NCBI GenBank assembly: GCA_025358925.1
Contig: JANYHT010000004.1
Coordinates: forward strand, 43,486 to 107,485
Origin: Gemmatimonadaceae bacterium
GTDB taxonomy: Bacteria; Gemmatimonadota; Gemmatimonadetes; Gemmatimonadales; Gemmatimonadaceae
Length of the DNA: 64,000 nucleotides
Reading direction: 5' to 3'
Positions within the stretch are counted from its first letter, which is position 1. Each line of letters begins with the position of its first letter. Of the stretch, positions 39,153-47,297 are shown one piece after another. The position numbers were made by a program, and so were the translations under genes. The notes under the pieces were generated by a model. The model searched no databases and was not told the DNA's origin. It saw only the letters and a program-made list of their open reading frames with translations.

Positions 39153-40916
39153 TCATGGCCAGCTAAACAAACTGGTCGGTACCGTTCGCTCGCGGAACGA
39201 CGACACATCATCGGGCTCGCGCCAAAACACACGGGTCCGATCGTCATTGGAAAATCGTATTTCGAAACGTCGCTGTGGATCGCTGCTTATCGGCAACGCA
39301 AAGTCTACGCGCCACAATCGGCGTGAGTGCGGTGGTATTGCGGCAAGAATCGAAAGACCAACGGCACCGCGCCACGGCGTGGTCACGGAATAGGGAACAC
39401 TACGTTCCGCCCATAGCTTTCCCATTTCTGCAAACCCCGCAAATCCTACGTCAGCTATGTTGTAACGCGTGGGCACAATCAGTCGCTGCTCAGCGCGAAA
39501 CACGAGTCGCTTGGCGCCCGGCTCGTCACTGTAACCGTGTCCGAGAATTCCGCCATCGTAATCTGCCAGCGAGAGTTGAAATGGCACTTGCATGTTGCGA
39601 GCCGCACCCCATTCCGCTTGCACCAACGTGAGTTGTTTCACGGCTGGCTTAAAGTACCACGCCGCCCGTCCACTGCTGATCAGATTCTCCCAAGCTCGCA
39701 ACGTACGGTTATAGCGCGCCTCGCCAATGGCCTGAATACCGGAGAACCACCGTTCCCCGCCGAATCCGCCATACAAATTGGCTGCGACAAATCGATCTCG
39801 ATCAATCGCATTCCCTGCGCCTAGTGATTGTCCGTACACCGCATTCATCTGCATGCCAACGCGAATGTCTTGCGCGCCGTTCAACGCGTCGAAGCCTTGC
39901 ACACGTTCAAAGCGCAAACGTCGGAGGCCCAAGAGTGCGTTCAACCGCACCACGCGTTGTTGACGAAATCGCACGGGCAAGACACCAGCGCTATCGGAGC
40001 GAATCCCCATGTCGGTGAGCAACACCGGTATCGAATCGGCGCGCACGTACTCACGCGTGAGCGAAAGGCCGAGCAGCTTGAGCCGACCAACCGGTCCTAA
40101 TCGCGTCAGTGCGCCGAGGTCCGCAAACTGTCGAACAACATTCACCGCGTTTGCGTCGCGCCCCGGACGCAGAAAACCAACGTAGTCGCGAGTCCCACCG
40201 ATCGAACCAACCCATGCGAAGCGTTGTAAATCCGTGTAATACGGCCGAATCACTTCAGCCCGCAACTCCTGTCCATGCTCATAACGTTGCCCCAACAAAC
40301 GCAACTCGTTGCGAGCGCCGCCAAACTGATAGTCGGTGAGCTGGGCACCAATCACGTCGTTGTACGGCCCCCCGTCGCGCCAGTTCACCGCCGCCATCAC
40401 GGCCGTACCACCAAAATTACTTTCGCCGACACGAAGACCTTTGAGCACTGGCGACGTGAACTGCGCGTTCGGCTCGACAATCAAACTAAATTCGTCGCGC
40501 GTCTGCACCTCTAAACGCACGCCCCCATGTTCGTCGTCGTAGACATCGATGCGCGCGTCAACTAAGTACGGTTGTGCGCGCAAGATGCGCTCCGATTCGG
40601 CTCGACGAATTTGATTGCACGCCTCGCCAACGTCGAGCAGCAGAAAACGGCGGATGACCTCGACGCGCGTCGTCACATGCAGTGATCGTGCGGCACGACG
40701 AAGAAATTCTACTTGCCGTGGCAGCTTGTCCGTGTACGGCGGCTGTGTGACAATCACAATATCGCTGATTTTTTGACCGGCACATCCAGCGCGCGGCAGG
40801 CGCCCACGACTCGACACCGACACGGCGCGCGGCGGTAACGAATCTTGCGCGCTCAGTTTGTGCAACGGCGACATCATGGTGGCCATCGCCATCGTCACAC
40901 AGCATCCGACCCTCAT
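39153..40916 (-). CDS. Outer-membrane beta-barrel protein with N-terminal POTRA-like region
   Basis: The product is 587 residues with a probable signal peptide ending near KLSAQ (residue 23). Residues about 50-140 (ISDIVIVTQPPYTD, LLLDVGEACNQIRRAESERILRAQPYLVDARIDVYDD) have the beta-alpha-alpha-beta pattern of a POTRA domain. The rest is made of alternating amphipathic strands (NWRDGGPYNDVIGAQLTDYQFGGARNELRL) and ends with an aromatic-rich tail (PTSLFSWP). It resembles BamA/TamA-like or surface-antigen barrels without the full set of POTRAs. Likely in the outer membrane; substrate unknown. It overlaps the coiled-coil gene upstream. Confidence 0.75.
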   Translation of the reverse strand: MRVGCCVTMAMATMMSPLHKLSAQDSLPPRAVSVSSRGRLPRAGCAGQKISDIVIVTQPPYTDKLPRQVEFLRRAARSLHVTTRVEVIRRFLLLDVGEACNQIRRAESERILRAQPYLVDARIDVYDDEHGGVRLEVQTRDEFSLIVEPNAQFTSPVLKGLRVGESNFGGTAVMAAVNWRDGGPYNDVIGAQLTDYQFGGARNELRLLGQRYEHGQELRAEVIRPYYTDLQRFAWVGSIGGTRDYVGFLRPGRDANAVNVVRQFADLGALTRLGPVGRLKLLGLSLTREYVRADSIPVLLTDMGIRSDSAGVLPVRFRQQRVVRLNALLGLRRLRFERVQGFDALNGAQDIRVGMQMNAVYGQSLGAGNAIDRDRFVAANLYGGFGGERWFSGIQAIGEARYNRTLRAWENLISSGRAAWYFKPAVKQLTLVQAEWGAARNMQVPFQLSLADYDGGILGHGYSDEPGAKRLVFRAEQRLIVPTRYNIADVGFAGFAEMGKLWAERSVPYSVTTPWRGAVGLSILAAIPPHSRRLWRVDFALPISSDPQRRFEIRFSNDDRTRVFWREPDDVSSFRERTVPTSLFSWP

Positions 40917-41485
40917 TTACCCATGCGACGTTTCAAGGCCGCCAAACGGTCTTCTGCATCGGACTCCCGCTCCGCACGCGTGCGACGCACTGGCGCGGCG
41001 TCGGCCGCTGATGACCGCGTGCTCGCGCCGACTGGATCGTCGGAGAGCAGCGCATCAACCTCGCGCTGCGCCGCGACATCTGGCGTGACGCCGCCTGGTG
41101 CAATGCCCGACATCGCCATTCGCAGTTGTGACGACATGTCGTCGAGCTCGCGATCATTGAGCGTTAATTCCTGTTGCTGTACCAAACGCTTTGACTCCAA
41201 TACTGCAACGCGTTCAGCATGCTGTGCGGCAAACCGTTCCGCGACAGCGACCGTTTCCGCATCACCAATGTGCGCCGCAAGCCCCTGTCGACGTTTGACC
41301 GTCTCCAGTTCCGCACGCTCCAGGATCAACCGCTGTTCTGTTTTCAATAACGCATCACGCAAATCTTGCATCGCCAACTTGGCATGCACCATCGCGTCGC
41401 GCATTGCACCTGTCGCACGTCGACGCTCATCCGGCTCAAGCCGATCAGAAAGCGCACGCAAAGAATCACGAAGCTGGTCGAACAT
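40913..41485 (-). CDS. Coiled-coil protein, PspA/IM30-like in style
   Basis: The product is 190 residues, almost wholly helical and charged, with a long coiled coil between about 20 and 125 (AMVHAKLAMQDLRDALLKTEQRLILERAELETVKRR). The C-terminus is Ala/Asp-rich and ends in a basic GRMGK-like tail (RLAALKRRMGK). PspA proteins have similar composition but are longer (around 220-230) and have a different N-terminus, so membership is uncertain. Its stop overlaps the start of the outer-membrane protein gene by four bases, suggesting a coupled role at the envelope. Confidence 0.6.
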   Translation of the reverse strand: MFDQLRDSLRALSDRLEPDERRRATGAMRDAMVHAKLAMQDLRDALLKTEQRLILERAELETVKRRQGLAAHIGDAETVAVAERFAAQHAERVAVLESKRLVQQQELTLNDRELDDMSSQLRMAMSGIAPGGVTPDVAAQREVDALLSDDPVGASTRSSAADAAPVRRTRAERESDAEDRLAALKRRMGK

Positions 41486-41585
41486 GCGGCAAGCAGGAAA
41501 GTTGAGGAAACGCGCTGGTATCGCTGTTACACCATTTGCACTGGCACGTTACGCGCCAAGTGACATCCAACGCCAATCATCCTCT

Positions 41586-41626
41586 CTTCCCTCATCCCTA
41601 ATCCCTCATCCTTAATCCCTAATGTC
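41586..41626 (-). repeat. Heptamer repeat, gene-end copy
   Basis: TCTTCCCTCATCCCTAATCC and the following bases contain about five degenerate TCCCTAA/TCCCTCA units. On the minus strand the array supplies the last codons (IRD) and the TAA stop of the 239-residue protein. Confidence 0.7.
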
Positions 41627-42331
41627 CCAGGCCACCTGCCGCATCAACCGCTCCGGCGTATGCACATTCGGGAAAAATAGTTGATCACTCACCCGATTCA
41701 GCGCGAGTCGTAGCTGCGGAAACCGATCGCTCGCCAGCACATAAAGGGGCCCGAGCCCGTGCTCGTGCGCCAAGCGATGGTCCGCCGCCAACCGAAACCC
41801 ACGCTGTCCCATCTCTTCAAAATAGTCCAAATCTGGACCACCACGTCGCCAACGCCGACGTTCAATCTGATCCGGGAAAATCCCACTCATCCACAAGGCA
41901 TAGTTGCCCAAGTGCGCACGAGCAAGAAACGAACGCTCGGCGCTACCACCCTCAATTGCTTCGCTGATCGCCGACAGAGTGTCATAGGTGGCATCGTCGT
42001 ACATCCGTAACTGACGCGACCGCTCGCGCAGTCCAAACTGCAGCACAAGCGCCGACACATAATCGGCCAAAACGCGATCATCCTCGCCCACCGTGCGAAG
42101 CGCATGACGCACAACGACGTAACAGAACAGCGGCAGCGATGCGTGCATGGCTTGATCGCATTCGAGCAGCGCGGTGAGCAGGCGCGGGTCATCCAAAAGT
42201 CCGTCAATACCGACATCGCGCACCGTGTCCTCCGCTTCGTCCAAGGTGCGACCAGACCCGCGAGCAACAAGGCGCGCCGCGAGCTGCGCGTCATCCCGGT
42301 TCAACCGCGCACGTACGTTTGCTGTGATCAT
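41612..42331 (-). CDS. Conserved hypothetical protein
   Basis: The product is 239 residues, acidic and mostly helical, with no signal peptide and no membrane segment. Features such as EDTVRDVGIDGLLDDPRLLTALLE, ALRTVGEDDRVLADYVSALVLQFG and FPQLRLALNRVSDQLFFP suggest a compact helical bundle. I do not recognise the family. The final residues and stop are read from the heptamer repeat, so the natural C-terminus may differ from relatives. Confidence 0.55.
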   Translation of the reverse strand: MITANVRARLNRDDAQLAARLVARGSGRTLDEAEDTVRDVGIDGLLDDPRLLTALLECDQAMHASLPLFCYVVVRHALRTVGEDDRVLADYVSALVLQFGLRERSRQLRMYDDATYDTLSAISEAIEGGSAERSFLARAHLGNYALWMSGIFPDQIERRRWRRGGPDLDYFEEMGQRGFRLAADHRLAHEHGLGPLYVLASDRFPQLRLALNRVSDQLFFPNVHTPERLMRQVAWDIRD

Positions 42332-42383
42332 CGCATTCCCTCGTGTCAGGGTACCGACGTGCTTCGATATGCAGCGTTTCCCA

Positions 42384-42410
42384 CCCTGTCCCCTACCGCC
42401 TATCCCCTTC
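42384..42410 (+). repeat. Weak heptamer-like C-rich repeat upstream of the glycosyltransferase
   Basis: CCCTGTCCCCTACCGCCTAT and neighbouring bases are spaced like the CCCTAAT arrays but are more diverged. It lies between the divergent hypothetical and glycosyltransferase starts, in the expected 5' leader of the latter. Confidence 0.4.
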
Positions 42411-42426
42411 TGTTATTATCGGACGG

Positions 42427-44184
42427 GTGCAGACGCGGCAAAAGCGCGGCGCGCCGGATCCACCCACTTCCTCTCGACCCCCGTCCGCACTCGTGCTCTA
42501 CCTCGCCATTCCCGCGCACAATGAGGTCGCCACCATTGGCGTCCTATTATGGCGGCTCCGGACCGTACTCGCCGAGTTCCCGCGTGAGTACGAGGTTGTG
42601 GTATACGACGACGCGAGTTCCGACGAGACCGCAGATGTAGCGGAGCAGTACGCGCAAACGATGCCTGTAACTGTGTTGCGCGGCGTGAAAAGCGTGGGCT
42701 ACGCTGGTGCGGTCGACGCCCTCGCGCGCTACGTCTCCGCCCATACGCGATACCCGCGGCGCGATGCCATGCTGTTGCTGCAGGGCGACTTTACTGATCC
42801 GCCAGGCATCGTCCCGGAATTTGCGCGACGCTTTGAGGGAGGGGCCGACGTGGTCGTGGGCGAGCGCACGGCGGTGGTCGATGCACCCTCGCCGGTGCGT
42901 CGGTTATTCACGGCCGCCGGTTGGGCGTTACGACCGTTTGTACGCATTGATGGCGTGCGCGATCTCACGGGTTCCATGCGACTCGCTCGGATCTCGGTGC
43001 TGCGCGACTTGCTACGGACCGTTGGCGATGAACCGATTTGCGAGGGCGATTCATGGACCGCGAATGCGGATCTCCTGCTCCGACTCGTGCCGCACGCGCG
43101 ACGCGTTGAGTCCGTGCCAATGGAGCCGACATACGGAGTGCGCATGCGCGAAACGCGTCGAGTGATGGTGCGTGACGCCCTCGCCACATTGCGCTGGGGA
43201 TGGCGTGCTCGCGGACGTCGAGCGGCGCCCACCACGGCGCCCGAACAAACCGCAGATACGAGCGCGCGTCCACCTCGCACAAATACGCCACAGCCTAAGC
43301 GGCGCGAAGAGCCTGAGCTTACCGTCGATCGGTTGCGAGAGCGCACGCGAGATCGTGGGCGCGGCGATTCGAGTCTCGAAGACGCCCCCTCCGCCGCTCG
43401 ACGAGACACGCGACGTCCGCGCGAGCCGGTCAAAGACATTCGCGAGACACGCGCGGAAATGCCCCGCGAAAATGTGCGTGACATGACACGTGAGATACCA
43501 CGCGAGATTGCGCGTCCTTCACGCTCGAGAGTGGCCGACGCCCTCACGGCCGAAGAGCTCGAGGCAGCGATGGTTGACCCGTTTGCCGGACCCGCGAGTA
43601 ATCGACGGGCACGGCTGGCGAAAACGCCGCCGCCAAAAATTGAAGAGATAATTGACGCAACAGTTGAAAAGGTCGCTCCACTCGACGCGCTCGCCGTTGA
43701 GCCGCCGCTCCTTCAGCGCGAAACAGGTGCTGATGCCGCACCGCTCGACGGCTCGGCGAATGGCGTACTCGACGTGGCAGCTCCCGATGCTGACGACCGT
43801 GCTGAGGCCGCCGACGATGACGCCGTCCGCGAACGCAAGCGTCGTCGCAATCGGCGCTCACGTCGCCGCAAGTCCAAGACTCGTAGCAACTCAGAATCGG
43901 ACGACAAGGACAACAGCTCTACCAACGACCCGTCAGCGCCCGATCGGGATGATGACGAGCATAGTGCGGGCGTCAAAGGAAGTGACCACGACGCAGCCGA
44001 GCAGGTTGACTCTGGAGACGACACTGACGACCGTGCGACTACTGGTCCAGACGCGGAAGCCCGCTCTCGTCGGCGTGGTCGCCGTGGCCGTCGCGGCGGC
44101 TCCCGTCGCTCACGTGGTCGCGGCAAAGACGTGACAGAAAACGGAACGTCAGTCACGGACGACGTCAGCGACACGCCGAACTAA
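42427..44184 (+). CDS. Family 2 glycosyltransferase with a long disordered C-terminal tail
   Basis: The product is 585 residues from the GTG at 42427. Residues about 20-255 are a GT2 domain of the dolichyl-phosphate-mannose-synthase type: YLAIPAHNEVATIGVLLWRL, VVVYDDASSDETADVAE, LLLQGDFTDPPG (DxD-like) and GSMRLARISVLRDLL. The rest is low complexity: Arg/Glu-rich repeats (RENVRDMTREIPREIAR), then a Glu/Asp/Ala stretch and a final RRRGRRGRRGGSRRSRGRG block. Such tails are unusual on GT2 enzymes and resemble those of RNase E-type proteins. The start is uncertain because the frame is open to 42343 through the repeat; no strong ribosome site is seen. Confidence 0.78.
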   Translation: MQTRQKRGAPDPPTSSRPPSALVLYLAIPAHNEVATIGVLLWRLRTVLAEFPREYEVVVYDDASSDETADVAEQYAQTMPVTVLRGVKSVGYAGAVDALARYVSAHTRYPRRDAMLLLQGDFTDPPGIVPEFARRFEGGADVVVGERTAVVDAPSPVRRLFTAAGWALRPFVRIDGVRDLTGSMRLARISVLRDLLRTVGDEPICEGDSWTANADLLLRLVPHARRVESVPMEPTYGVRMRETRRVMVRDALATLRWGWRARGRRAAPTTAPEQTADTSARPPRTNTPQPKRREEPELTVDRLRERTRDRGRGDSSLEDAPSAARRDTRRPREPVKDIRETRAEMPRENVRDMTREIPREIARPSRSRVADALTAEELEAAMVDPFAGPASNRRARLAKTPPPKIEEIIDATVEKVAPLDALAVEPPLLQRETGADAAPLDGSANGVLDVAAPDADDRAEAADDDAVRERKRRRNRRSRRRKSKTRSNSESDDKDNSSTNDPSAPDRDDDEHSAGVKGSDHDAAEQVDSGDDTDDRATTGPDAEARSRRRGRRGRRGGSRRSRGRGKDVTENGTSVTDDVSDTPN

Positions 44185-44185
44185 C
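44158..44185 (+). repeat. 28-bp direct repeat, copy 1 (3' end of the glycosyltransferase gene)
   Basis: The bases encoding DDVSDTPN and the TAA stop recur at 44797-44824 with 26 of 28 identical positions. The lipoprotein gene at 44246-44752 lies between the two copies. Confidence 0.8.
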
Positions 44186-44245
44186 CTGCTCGCTCCGTCC
44201 TAAGCCCTACGAGCGACCAACCATGGAACTCTGCGGCGTCACAGC

Positions 44246-44752
44246 ATGACACGCGATTCTAGGAACGACGGAAGCGTTTCAACCGTAGGAAAAGTGGTGT
44301 TCAGCCAAGTGCTTCTCGCAATGCTGTCCGTCCTCGTCACGCTCGCCGTCTCGTCCTGCGACGGTCGAAATACGGTGGCACCGCCCGAACGCGATCGTCT
44401 TGCACTCGGCACTTGGGGCGGCGACAACGCGGGTTTGATCGTCACCGACTCGGTGGCACACCTGCACATTGGCTGCACCTTTGGCGACATCGAGGGGCGC
44501 ATCGCACTCGACGCGAGCGGCGCGTTCACGCGTGATGGCACGTACCAACCTCGTGCGTACCCAATTGTCAGTGGCCCGCCGGTTCCAGCGCGGTTCACGG
44601 GCCGCGTCCAAGGGCGAATGCTCATCGTGACGGTCACCGTGAACGATACGGTCACGAACGTGATCCGGACGTACGGACCGGCAGGTCTCGTGTTCGAGAC
44701 GGAACCACGGCTTGGACCGTGTCCCATTTGTCGGGTACCAATTCGACCCTGA
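44246..44752 (+). CDS. Lipoprotein between direct repeats
   Basis: The product is 168 residues. The N-terminus is polar then hydrophobic (VLLAMLSVLVTLA) and ends in a lipobox VSSC (Cys38). The mature part is small and beta-rich (LALGTWGGDNAGLIVTDSVAHLHIGCTFGDIEGRI), with two cysteines near the end (GPCPICRV). I do not recognise the family. The position between two copies of the 28-bp glycosyltransferase tail suggests that the segment arrived by insertion or duplication. Confidence 0.65.
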   Translation: MTRDSRNDGSVSTVGKVVFSQVLLAMLSVLVTLAVSSCDGRNTVAPPERDRLALGTWGGDNAGLIVTDSVAHLHIGCTFGDIEGRIALDASGAFTRDGTYQPRAYPIVSGPPVPARFTGRVQGRMLIVTVTVNDTVTNVIRTYGPAGLVFETEPRLGPCPICRVPIRP

Positions 44753-44796
44753 AAGGCAGACGTCCGATCTACAATTATCTGGACGAAACCGTCGCT

Positions 44797-44824
44797 GACG
44801 ACGTCAGCGACACTCCGAATTAAC
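44797..44824 (+). repeat. 28-bp direct repeat, copy 2
   Basis: A near-copy (26/28) of the glycosyltransferase 3' end, now non-coding, directly followed by the heptamer repeat at 44824-44841. Confidence 0.8.
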
Positions 44825-44841
44825 TAATCCCTAATCCCTAA
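44824..44841 (-). repeat. Heptamer repeat at a gene end
   Basis: CTAATCCCTAATCCCTAA is the cleanest copy of the 7-bp unit in the window. Read on the minus strand it gives the codons AGG GAT TAG that end the 71-residue membrane protein. Confidence 0.85.
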
Positions 44842-45046
44842 ACTTGCCCGTAATCCGCTTCGCCGTATCCGGACTAATGACACGCAACACCACGTAAAGC
44901 ACGGCGCCAATCAGCGCCAACTTCACCGCTAATCCCAACAGTATCAGCAACAGCCCCACTAGTGGTCCGAGTAGCCCAAAAACAACCTTAAGGGCAAAGA
45001 GCCCAACTAAGGCAATGAAGCCGATGGTGAGTAGGGTGCGCAGCAT
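44831..45046 (-). CDS. Small membrane protein, 71 residues
   Basis: A very hydrophobic protein with two predicted helices (LLTIGFIALVGLFALKVVFG and LLLILLGLAVKLALIGAVLY) and a short cytoplasmic tail DTAKRITGKFRD. The final R and D and the stop TAG come from the heptamer repeat. No family is recognised. It is divergent from lipA, with about 210 bases between the starts. Confidence 0.55.
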   Translation of the reverse strand: MLRTLLTIGFIALVGLFALKVVFGLLGPLVGLLLILLGLAVKLALIGAVLYVVLRVISPDTAKRITGKFRD

Positions 45047-45258
45047 GGCCTGAATCCTTTAGCAAGTGTTGATCGGTATGTAGTCCTACGATATGCCCGG
45101 TGCGTGGTTTCGCTACTCGCAGAGATACGGAGTTCTTTGGTTATACTGCCAAAATCAGTTTTGCTGGTTACGCAGTTGTGGCCTGTCGCGTAGCACGGAA
45201 CTAGCTTCCCGGTTCATCCCGGACCGCCGGGCTCCCCCAGTCTTCCCTCGCGCAAAAC

Positions 45259-46173
45259 ATGGCCGAGATGCTGCATCAGATCATGGGTCGCCACCGTCGC
45301 GACCCGCTGCCAGAACGAAAGCCACAATGGCTCAAGGTGAAGGCACCGGGCGGCGCAAATTACATGCGCCTCAAGCAACTCATGAAGGACCTCGATTTGC
45401 ACACGGTGTGCCAAGAAGCACACTGCCCAAATATTGGCGAGTGTTGGGAACACGGTACCGCGACGTTCATGATTTTGGGTGACGTTTGCACGCGCAATTG
45501 CGCCTACTGCGCCGTGTCGCATGGGCGCCCGCCGTCGTACGACATCGAAGAGCCGTCGCGCGTAGCCCAAGCCATAGCTGAACTAAACCTGCGTCATGCG
45601 GTCATCACGTCCGTCGATCGCGATGATCTCCCGGATTTTGGGGCCTACATCTTTGCCGAAACGATCCGGCAGATTCGTTCGCAACTCCCGGGCTGCTCCA
45701 TCGAAGTGCTCGTGCCGGACTTCCAAGGCAACGAAGATTCGATTCGCACCGTGCTCGACGCACGCCCCGACATCTACAATCACAACACCGAGACGGTGCC
45801 GCGTCTCTACAAACGCGCCCGGCCAGGCGGTCGTTACGAACGCGTACTCGAAATTTTTCGCCTGGCGAAACGCATCGCGCCGAGCATTCCAACGAAAACG
45901 GGCATCATTCTCGGGCTGGGCGAGACCAACCACGAAGTGGTCGAAGTCATGAAAGATTTGCGCGCAGTTGACGTCGACATTTTGACACTCGGCCAATATT
46001 TACGACCGTCCGACGGACACATCGCATTAGATCGGTACGTCACACCGGAAGAATTTCGCGAACTGTATACCGCGGGTATGCAAATGGGCTTTCGCCACGT
46101 GGAAAGTGGACCACTTGTGCGGTCGAGCTATCACGCGTGGGAGCAAGTGGTTGCAGCAGGAGCGAGGGTCTAG
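45259..46173 (+). CDS. lipA: Lipoyl synthase
   Basis: The product is 304 residues. It inserts sulfur at C6 and C8 of protein-bound octanoate. Both iron-sulfur sites are present: the auxiliary cluster CQEAHCPNIGEC and the radical-SAM CTRNCAYC, plus the conserved serine ligand in RSSYHA near the C-terminus. GLGETNHEVVEVMKDLR and TLGQYLRPS are family features. It is followed by the pyruvate dehydrogenase genes whose E2 it modifies. Several in-frame Met codons (1, 4, 9) are near the start; 45259 is used. Confidence 0.96.
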   Translation: MAEMLHQIMGRHRRDPLPERKPQWLKVKAPGGANYMRLKQLMKDLDLHTVCQEAHCPNIGECWEHGTATFMILGDVCTRNCAYCAVSHGRPPSYDIEEPSRVAQAIAELNLRHAVITSVDRDDLPDFGAYIFAETIRQIRSQLPGCSIEVLVPDFQGNEDSIRTVLDARPDIYNHNTETVPRLYKRARPGGRYERVLEIFRLAKRIAPSIPTKTGIILGLGETNHEVVEVMKDLRAVDVDILTLGQYLRPSDGHIALDRYVTPEEFRELYTAGMQMGFRHVESGPLVRSSYHAWEQVVAAGARV

Positions 46174-46220
46174 GTCCTTTTCCAGTCCTCATTTTCTAAT
46201 CCCTGATCCCTAGTCCCCTC
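46174..46220 (+). repeat. C-rich heptamer repeat in the lipA-pdhA gap
   Basis: The whole gap consists of degenerate CCCTAATCCC-like units, running directly up to the pdhA start codon (last bases AGTCCCCTCC). No purine-rich ribosome site is visible there. Confidence 0.7.
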
Positions 46221-46221
46221 C

Positions 46222-47283
46222 ATGTCGACCACGAAAGCCCGCAAGAAACCGGAATTAGCGGCGCCTACCCCCGCGCCGACCCCCGCGTCCGCCGCTGCCC
46301 CTGATGCAGCGTCCGCATCCGCGCTCAATCGTGAGCTCCTCTACTCGATGTTGTTACAACGCCGATTCGAAGAGCGCACCGCCGAGATGTACGCGATTGG
46401 TCGCATTGGTGGGTTTTGTCATTTGTACATCGGGCAAGAAGCTATTTCCACCGGCATCATCTCGCAGCTGCGCGCCGACGACTACATCATCACGACCTAT
46501 CGTGATCACGGACAAGCACTCGCGCGTGGCATGACGCCGCGTGCCGTGATGTCGGAGTTATTCGGTCGACAAGACGGGTGTGCACGAGGCAAAGGCGGTT
46601 CAATGCACATGTTCGACAAGCAACTCGGTTTCCTGGGCGGTCACGGCATTGTGGGTGGTCACATTCCCATTGCCGCAGGCGTTGGATTTGCGATCAAGTA
46701 TCGGGGCGGCGATCAAGTCATTGTCTGCTTTATGGGTGAGGCGGCGGTTAATAACGGCGCATTTCACGAAGCACTCAACATGGCCGGGCTGTGGAAGTTG
46801 CCCTGTCTCTTTGTCATCGAGAACAATCGCTATGGGATGGGCACAGCGATCGAACGCGCGTCCGCCGTCAACGACATCTACAAACGTGGCGCGTCGTACG
46901 ACATTTCACGTGACGTTGTGGACGGACAAGATGTACACGCTGTGCGCGCTGCTGCGGCAGATGCCATTGCGCGCGCGCGTCGCGATAGCACGCCCACATT
47001 GCTCGAAATTCGCACCTATCGTTTCATGGGACATTCCATGTCCGACGCCGTGAGCGGCACCTATCGCACGAAAGAAGAGCTCGAACAATATCTCAAGCGC
47101 GATCCAATCGCATTGCATCGCCAACGTATGGAAGCCGACGGCGAAATTACAACAGAAGCCGTGTCCGCGATGGATGAAGAGATCAAGAAAATAGTGCAGG
47201 ATTCCATCGACTTCGCCGAACAGAGCCCCGAGCTTCCGCTCGAAGCGCTCATGGAAGACATTCTCGTCGAAACCACGAGCTGA
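46222..47283 (+). CDS. pdhA: Pyruvate dehydrogenase E1 component, alpha subunit
   Basis: The product is 353 residues. It decarboxylates pyruvate with thiamine diphosphate. The phosphate-binding region reads GEAAVNNGAFHEALNMA with NNRYGMGT after, where the family usually has GDGAxNxG; the Asp-to-Glu and Gly-to-Ala changes are noteworthy. ARGKGGSMHMF and the RTYRFMGHSMSDA phosphorylation-loop-like segment match E1-alpha. The N-terminus is Ala/Pro-rich and probably disordered. pdhB follows with a 14-bp gap. Confidence 0.92.
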   Translation: MSTTKARKKPELAAPTPAPTPASAAAPDAASASALNRELLYSMLLQRRFEERTAEMYAIGRIGGFCHLYIGQEAISTGIISQLRADDYIITTYRDHGQALARGMTPRAVMSELFGRQDGCARGKGGSMHMFDKQLGFLGGHGIVGGHIPIAAGVGFAIKYRGGDQVIVCFMGEAAVNNGAFHEALNMAGLWKLPCLFVIENNRYGMGTAIERASAVNDIYKRGASYDISRDVVDGQDVHAVRAAAADAIARARRDSTPTLLEIRTYRFMGHSMSDAVSGTYRTKEELEQYLKRDPIALHRQRMEADGEITTEAVSAMDEEIKKIVQDSIDFAEQSPELPLEALMEDILVETTS

Positions 47284-47297
47284 GAGCGCAACGACTT

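Noticed and set aside
41612..42331. First read as a phytoene/squalene synthase-like protein
   Set aside because: No DxxxD aspartate-rich motifs or other family hallmarks are present; it is left as hypothetical.
45047..45258. Possible promoter with TATACT upstream of lipA
   Set aside because: A TATACT-like box exists but no matching -35 box at 16-18 bases, so it is not called.
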